Source: Spirochaetia bacterium (GTDB lineage: Bacteria > Spirochaetota > Spirochaetia > Treponematales > Breznakiellaceae). Taken from it: a stretch of 9,445 bases of DNA. The translations under genes were made by a program, and so were the position numbers. Each line of letters begins with the position of its first letter. The first letter of the stretch is position 1. The notes under the pieces are model-generated. The model was given only the letters and a program-made list of their open reading frames with translations, did not search any database and was not told the DNA's origin. The DNA lies in contig BNUR01000116.1 of the NCBI GenBank assembly GCA_025997495.1, forward strand, positions 1-9,445. The letters are read 5' to 3'. Positions 6,436 to 9,445 of this stretch are shown piece after piece.

Positions 6436-6634
6436 AGAACCTGCCGGTTCTCCTGGTCCGATGTATACCAAAGTTTCCTGACTTATGGGCGCTTCCCCAC
6501 CGGTCTTCCCAAGCAGCGGACGTAAAATCCGAACGCTTAGTGACGGTCACGGTAGATTCGATGGCAGCTCTTCCCAATTACAGTTACGGGATAGCGGGGG
6601 AATGGCGGCATTGCCGCTTCACCCCTCTTCCTTT
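6436..6634 (-). ncRNA. Cobalamin (B12) riboswitch
   Basis: On the - strand the conserved segments of the cobalamin family appear in order: AAAGGAAGAGGGGTGAAG, then ATTCCCCCGCTATCCCGTAACTGTAA (the CCCGCxACTGT core), CACTAAGC...GCTTGGGAAGACCGGTG (the CACTG...TGGGAAG element), and the B12-box-like AAGTCAGGAAACTTTGG (6468-6484). A final hairpin AGAACC-GGCA-GGTTCT (6436-6451) holds CGGCA, complementary to TGCCG (6606-6610) in the first loop, as expected for the L5-L13 kissing loop. Family members normally repress B12 synthesis or transport genes, or B12-independent isozymes, when adenosylcobalamin is bound. Here no ordinary gene follows. The order of core motifs makes the family call firm; exact ends are approximate. 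Confidence 0.92.
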
Positions 6635-6650
6635 GAAATATACTAATCAA

Positions 6651-6678
6651 ATTGTAGCATACATTTTAGGACTGTCAA
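6651..6678 (-). promoter_or_regulatory. Sigma-70 promoter of the riboswitch transcript
   Basis: A perfect TTGACA (6673-6678) and TACAAT (6651-6656, five of six) are 16 bases apart on the - strand. Initiation would be near 6644, ten bases before the first conserved riboswitch segment. This gives the riboswitch its own promoter, independent of the decayed transporter genes upstream, and a transcript of about 450 bases to the terminator. Confidence 0.8.
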
Positions 6679-6714
6679 GAGAAATCTTGGGGGATTTTTG
6701 GTTTTTTGAGCGCC

Positions 6715-7234
6715 CTACCCTTTTACCGCCCCCGCCGTAAGCCCCTGGATGAATTGCTTGCTCATTGCCAGGTAGAGGGCAATCACCGGGATGGCGGAAA
6801 GGGTAAGCACCGCCAGTACTTTTGACCAGTCGGTTTGGTATTGACCGAAGAGGCGGGTCACCCCCAGGAGGAGGGTTTTGGAACGGTCATCGCTGATGAA
6901 GATCAGGGGGAACCAGAGGTCGTTCCAGAAGGGAACCAGGTTGTAGATTGCCACCGTGGCCAGGGCCGGGCGCAGCAGGGGGACAATGACCTGTGAGAAT
7001 ACCTGGAAACGGCCCGCTCCGTCGATAATGGCGGCCTCGCTGAGTTCGTAGGGAATCTGCCGGATGAATTCGGTAAGGATGAAAATGGCGATGGGGATTC
7101 CCATGGCAATATAAATGGGGACAAGGGACCAGATGGTGTTCAGGATCCCGGTTGGAAAAGTTCCACTTCTTGGGAAGGCGGAAGGGGCTTTGATAGATAG
7201 AAAGCCGGTCTTTGAAGGAGTTTATCACCATCAC
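6715..7234 (-). pseudogene. Broken MalG-type (CUT1) sugar ABC transporter permease
   Basis: The 3' part (6715 to about 7147) encodes a clear CUT1 permease C-terminus: LNTIWSLVPIYIAMGIPIA, the ATPase-coupling loop EAAIIDGAG, then ...QTDWSKVLAVLTLSA... and the typical end MSKQFIQGLTAGAVKG. The 5' part (about 7153-7231) encodes a typical N-terminal segment, VINSFKDRLSIYQSPFRLP...WNFSN, but in a different frame. Between WNFSN and LNTIW a normal member has roughly 80 more residues, including two membrane segments; here the two meet at about 7141-7153. So the gene has an internal deletion with a frame change and cannot make a full permease. An internal ATG at 7104 could at most yield a 129-residue fragment. 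Confidence 0.8.
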
Positions 7235-7235
7235 T

Positions 7236-7352
7236 CCATACCGGGTTTAAGAGAAGCTTTCAGAGATAGCCCGTTACTAATACTGCAAGGGTGACGGGTA
7301 TAAAAATAACGGTTTGGTAAAAACCACGGCCCAGCATCGGAAGAAGAATATA
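7236..7352 (-). pseudogene. Remnant of a MalF-type sugar ABC transporter permease
   Basis: A short - strand reading, LPMLGRGFYQTVIFIPVTLAVLVTGYL, then TGA (7260-7262), then KLLLNPVW, matches the conserved middle of MalF/UgpA-type permeases, where Trp usually stands at the position of the stop (YLWKLLLNP), so TGG became TGA. The homology ends near 7236, exactly where the MalG-like N-terminus begins. The rest of this gene, including its coupling loop, is missing, as is everything upstream of 7352. It is a degraded piece of the same transporter operon as the neighbouring MalG remnant. Confidence 0.65.
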
Positions 7353-7424
7353 TTATTTTCTCTTTCTTCCTTCGTGTCCTTTTGTGGTTATATTCTCTTG
7401 GAACTAGCGCAAGGCCGCCGCTGA

Positions 7425-8027
7425 TTATAAATGCTCCCCTATATGGCCAATTAAAATTTTGCCCTTCTGAATATGTTCTTTTCCTTCATGAAAATAGATA
7501 CGCCTGTCATTAGAATATGAACTGTCCCCGGGGTATCCGTCTGTATGGCATAGTTTTAGATGCGGTTCACAGTAAACATCCTCCAAAGCTTTATTGTCAT
7601 TTATAAACTTAAATGTAAGATCAGATTTGCGCTTTGGATTTCCTTCCAATGATGCCTCCGCATCCAAATTGGCAGCAGTGGAAAAATGTTTTAACACTTG
7701 GGGTCTATTCAGTCCGGACAGTTGAGAACCTTTAAATTTATCATTAAGAGCGGTAAGATGAAAAATAATTTTTTTGGGGCAATTGTGCAGTATAGTGTTA
7801 ACAGAATCTTTGTTATGTTCATGAAAAAACAGGTTTGGGAAATATTTTGCACATTCATCAATAAAATACGTACTGCCTTGAGGATAACGAGACAAAAAAT
7901 ATCTCCTAAAATCATACCAGTTTTTTAAATTGTAAATGATTTGATAATTCTGATTTATTCCATTAATCTCATGAAAACCTATTACACCATAGCATTTATC
8001 CTCATTGTGCTGCGGTAATAAAGCCAC
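7425..8027 (-). CDS. AT-rich hypothetical protein, start unresolved
   Basis: An open frame of 200 codons from a GTG at 8027, clearly richer in A+T than its neighbours. I do not recognise the family. Visible features: YFIDECAKYFPNLFFHEH in the middle, a Lys-rich PKRKSDLTFKF segment, and a charged C-terminus with CEPHLKLC, RRIYFHEGK and ILIGHIGEHL. No signal peptide or membrane segment is seen. The frame stays open upstream of the GTG for about 28 more codons (to a stop at 8109-8111) with no ATG, GTG or TTG and with protein-like composition (KNIVDKSERTDCTFAEVV). This suggests the true N-terminus has been lost. It lies between a decayed transporter and maf, so it is probably an acquired and possibly truncated accessory gene. 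Confidence 0.55.
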   Translation of the reverse strand: MALLPQHNEDKCYGVIGFHEINGINQNYQIIYNLKNWYDFRRYFLSRYPQGSTYFIDECAKYFPNLFFHEHNKDSVNTILHNCPKKIIFHLTALNDKFKGSQLSGLNRPQVLKHFSTAANLDAEASLEGNPKRKSDLTFKFINDNKALEDVYCEPHLKLCHTDGYPGDSSYSNDRRIYFHEGKEHIQKGKILIGHIGEHL

Positions 8028-8146
8028 AACTTCAGCAAATGTACAGTCGGTTCTTTCTGATTTATCAACAATATTTTTTAATGCAACCCTTTTAACCTTT
8101 TGGGTACTTCAAGTTTTTACTTTATTATGATATAGTAGGGGATATT

Positions 8147-8746
8147 ATGGAACCTATCATTTTAGCATCCGGATCTTTACGCAGGCAGGAATATTTCCGG
8201 CTTATGGGGCTGCCCTTCAGCATCATGCCCGCTCAGATCAATGAGGAGGATCACGATCCCCTGCCGCCCAGGAAATTAGCGGAGGAATTGGCGGTTCGGA
8301 AGGTCAATGCCGTGGTGGATCTGCTCACCGGCCGCCACCCCGGCTGGATTTTCGGGGCGGATACCCTGCTGCAGGTGGATGGGGAGGTGTATGGAAAACC
8401 GGCGGGCCGGGAGGACGCCCAAAGAATGCTGAACACCCTCCAGGGACGGAGCCACCATGTCATCACCGCCATGGCCCTATACAGCGGCAAGGCTAAAGAT
8501 GGGAACCAAGGTTCGATTGACTGCCGTTCCGTGGTCTCAGACGTGACCTTCGCCCCCCTCTCACCTGAGGATATCGCATGGTACCTTGATAGCGGGGAAT
8601 GGCAGGGGGCCGCCGGAGCCTACAAGGTTCAGGGGCTGGCGGGCTGTTTTGTGTCCGAAATACGCGGATCCTATAGCGGCATCGTGGGCTTGCCATTACA
8701 CGAATTTTATGTCATGCTGAGGGAAAATGGTTATTCTTACGGATAA
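8147..8746 (+). CDS. maf: Maf family nucleoside triphosphate pyrophosphatase
   Basis: 199 residues, the normal length. Maf proteins hydrolyse non-canonical or modified NTPs, or dTTP/UTP in the YhdE group, to the monophosphate and pyrophosphate in the cytoplasm, and have been linked to septum control. Motifs: LASGSLRR (6-13, usual LASxSPRR), GADTLL (70-75) with the catalytic Asp at 72, GKP (83-85), GRSHHVIT (100-107), and GAAGAYKVQG (154-163) followed by IRGSYSGIVGLPLHE. The AGAYxxQG form points to the YhdE (dTTPase/UTPase) type, although the Lys that normally precedes it (KAGAY) is Ala here. The ATG at 8147 has AGGGG six bases upstream. It runs in the same direction as rpsB, 128 bases ahead of it. 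Confidence 0.94.
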   Translation: MEPIILASGSLRRQEYFRLMGLPFSIMPAQINEEDHDPLPPRKLAEELAVRKVNAVVDLLTGRHPGWIFGADTLLQVDGEVYGKPAGREDAQRMLNTLQGRSHHVITAMALYSGKAKDGNQGSIDCRSVVSDVTFAPLSPEDIAWYLDSGEWQGAAGAYKVQGLAGCFVSEIRGSYSGIVGLPLHEFYVMLRENGYSYG

Positions 8747-8757
8747 CCGTATCAAAC

Positions 8758-8778
8758 ACAGAAAACTTTGTTTTCTGT
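8758..8778 (+). terminator. Perfect hairpin after maf, possible weak terminator
   Basis: ACAGAAAAC and GTTTTCTGT form a perfect 9-bp stem around a TTT loop, twelve bases after the maf stop. No real U-run follows on either strand (AATCTT on +, GTTTGAT on -), so termination is uncertain. It may also be part of the rpsB leader or an mRNA-stabilising 3' hairpin. Confidence 0.3.
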
Positions 8779-8820
8779 AATCTTCCGCTGTTCCGTATGG
8801 GATAGTGAGATATAGGGAAG

Positions 8821-8862
8821 GCGTTTTGCCGGAGACCGCAAGTCGGTAGGGCTGACAAACGC
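8821..8862 (+). promoter_or_regulatory. Structured leader immediately upstream of rpsB
   Basis: GCGTTT (8821-8826) can pair with AAACGC (8857-8862), enclosing a nested GCC/GGC and ACCG/CGGT hairpin. The closing stem ends three bases before the GGAGG ribosome-binding site. Ribosomal protein S2 is known to repress its own rpsB-tsf mRNA through leader structures in several bacteria, so this is a candidate S2 operator. The structure is visible; the function is inferred. Confidence 0.4.
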
Positions 8863-8874
8863 GTGGAGGAAATT

Positions 8875-9445
8875 GTGGCGGTAGTCACCATGAAGAATTT
8901 GCTTGAATCCGGGGTCCATTTCGGCCACCAGGTCAAGCGCTGGGATCCGCGGATGAAGAAGTACATCTTCGCGGAACGGAACGGGATCCATATCATCGAT
9001 CTCCAAAAAACCATCCAGGCCATCAAAGATGCCTACGATGTAGTGCGGAAAACCGTGGCATCCGGGAAAACCGTGCTGTTTGTGGGCACCAAAAAGCAGG
9101 CCCAGCAGGCTATCCAGAAGGAGGCCGAACGCTGCGGGATGTTTTATGTCAATAACCGCTGGCTCGGCGGTATGCTTACCAACTTTTCTACTATAAAGAA
9201 GTCCCTGCTCCGTCTTAAAAAGCTTGAAAAGATGGAAGTGGATGGGACCTTCGAAAATCTTACTAAGAAAGAAATCGCCTCCCTGGGCAAGGAACGGTCC
9301 AAACTCGAAAAAAACCTTGGAGGGATCAAGGAAATGAAGGATCCTCCGGGGATCCTCTTCATCATCGACACCCGGAAGGAGGGCATTGCCGTGGCGGAGG
9401 CCCAACGGATGGGTATCCCCATCGTGGCGGTGGTGGACACCAACT
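8875..9445 (+). CDS. rpsB: 30S ribosomal protein S2, 5' part
   Basis: The first 190 residues of S2, a component of the small ribosomal subunit; the C-terminal part lies beyond the window. Typical segments: [19 protein letters not shown] (1-19), [51 protein letters not shown], and [29 protein letters not shown] at the edge. The GTG at 8875 is chosen because GGAGG (8865-8869) stands five bases upstream and the MAVV N-terminus is typical; the ATG at 8890 (codon 6) lacks such a site. A structured leader precedes it and tsf normally follows. Confidence 0.96.
   Translation, partial: MAVVTMKNLLESGVHFGHQVKRWDPRMKKYIFAERNGIHIIDLQKTIQAIKDAYDVVRKTVASGKTVLFVGTKKQAQQAIQKEAERCGMFYVNNRWLGGMLTNFSTIKKSLLRLKKLEKMEVDGTFENLTKKEIASLGKERSKLEKNLGGIKEMKDPPGILFIIDTRKEGIAVAEAQRMGIPIVAVVDTN

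Noticed and set aside
6386..6577. Open frame on the - strand running upstream of the 25-codon ORF through the riboswitch, 89 codons in total
   Set aside because: It overlaps the conserved riboswitch core and has no ribosome-binding site at its first ATG. Only its last 25 codons have a credible start.
6436..6634. Possible RNase P RNA, tmRNA, 6S or signal recognition particle RNA
   Set aside because: The diagnostic motifs of those RNAs are absent, whereas the CCCGxAACTGT, TGGGAAG and B12-box segments appear in cobalamin riboswitch order.
7361..7397. Purine-rich tract (on the - strand AACCACAAAAGGACACGAAG) resembling a repeat seen in many environmental genomes
   Set aside because: Only one partial copy is present and no tandem structure is visible, so a repeat call is not supported.
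8108..8136. Promoter for maf: TTCAAG-17-TATAGT with extended -10 TG
   Set aside because: The -35 matches poorly, and the predicted start near 8143 would fall after the AGGGG ribosome-binding site and leave almost no leader.
8752..9405. Long open frame on the - strand opposite rpsB
   Set aside because: It is the antisense shadow of a strongly conserved ribosomal protein gene with a good start on the + strand.

Overview
The window looks like a chromosomal stretch from a moderately GC-rich spirochaete, most likely a Treponema of the insect-gut type. This rests on the style of the MurC, YicC, S2 and lipoprotein sequences and on a CUT1 permease ending in GLTAGAVKG; it is inference, not a database match. 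Most of it is ordinary housekeeping sequence. The part that does not fit a standard annotation is the stretch from about 6190 to 8110.

Left part (1-6175). A fragment of an unrecognised + strand gene ends at 194. Everything else to about 6175 is transcribed leftwards. In order of transcription: a strong sigma-70 promoter, tRNA-Glu(UUC), an RsiV-like (DUF3298) lipoprotein, an RluA-family pseudouridine synthase, murC, yicC, a single-domain biotin-protein ligase, and a TM2-domain/winged-helix protein. The lipoprotein/RluA and murC/yicC pairs overlap by an ATGA, so these four genes are very probably one operon. It may be fed by the tRNA promoter, because I see no clear terminator after the tRNA. 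Between the biotin ligase and the TM2 gene lies an imperfect inverted repeat built from ATTCGCG-like units. The TM2 gene has its own promoter, overlapped by a Fur-box-like palindrome.

Middle part (6190-6680). On the - strand there is a complete, isolated transcription unit: a good sigma-70 promoter, an adenosylcobalamin-type (B12) riboswitch, a short stretch whose only candidate gene is a 25-codon ORF behind a strong Shine-Dalgarno, and a large rho-independent terminator. No normal B12 gene follows. The unit is therefore either a B12-controlled small RNA or micropeptide, or the stranded control region of a lost gene. This is the most interesting item in the window.

Decayed part (6715-8110). 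A CUT1 sugar ABC transporter permease pair survives only as remnants: a MalF-like piece with an in-frame stop, joined to a MalG-like gene with an internal deletion and frame change. Next comes an AT-rich - strand ORF of unknown function, without a convincing start. Together these suggest an accessory or decaying zone.

Right part (8147-9445). On the + strand are maf (nucleotide pyrophosphatase) and the start of rpsB (ribosomal protein S2), which runs off the window. Between them is a structured leader that folds immediately before the rpsB Shine-Dalgarno.
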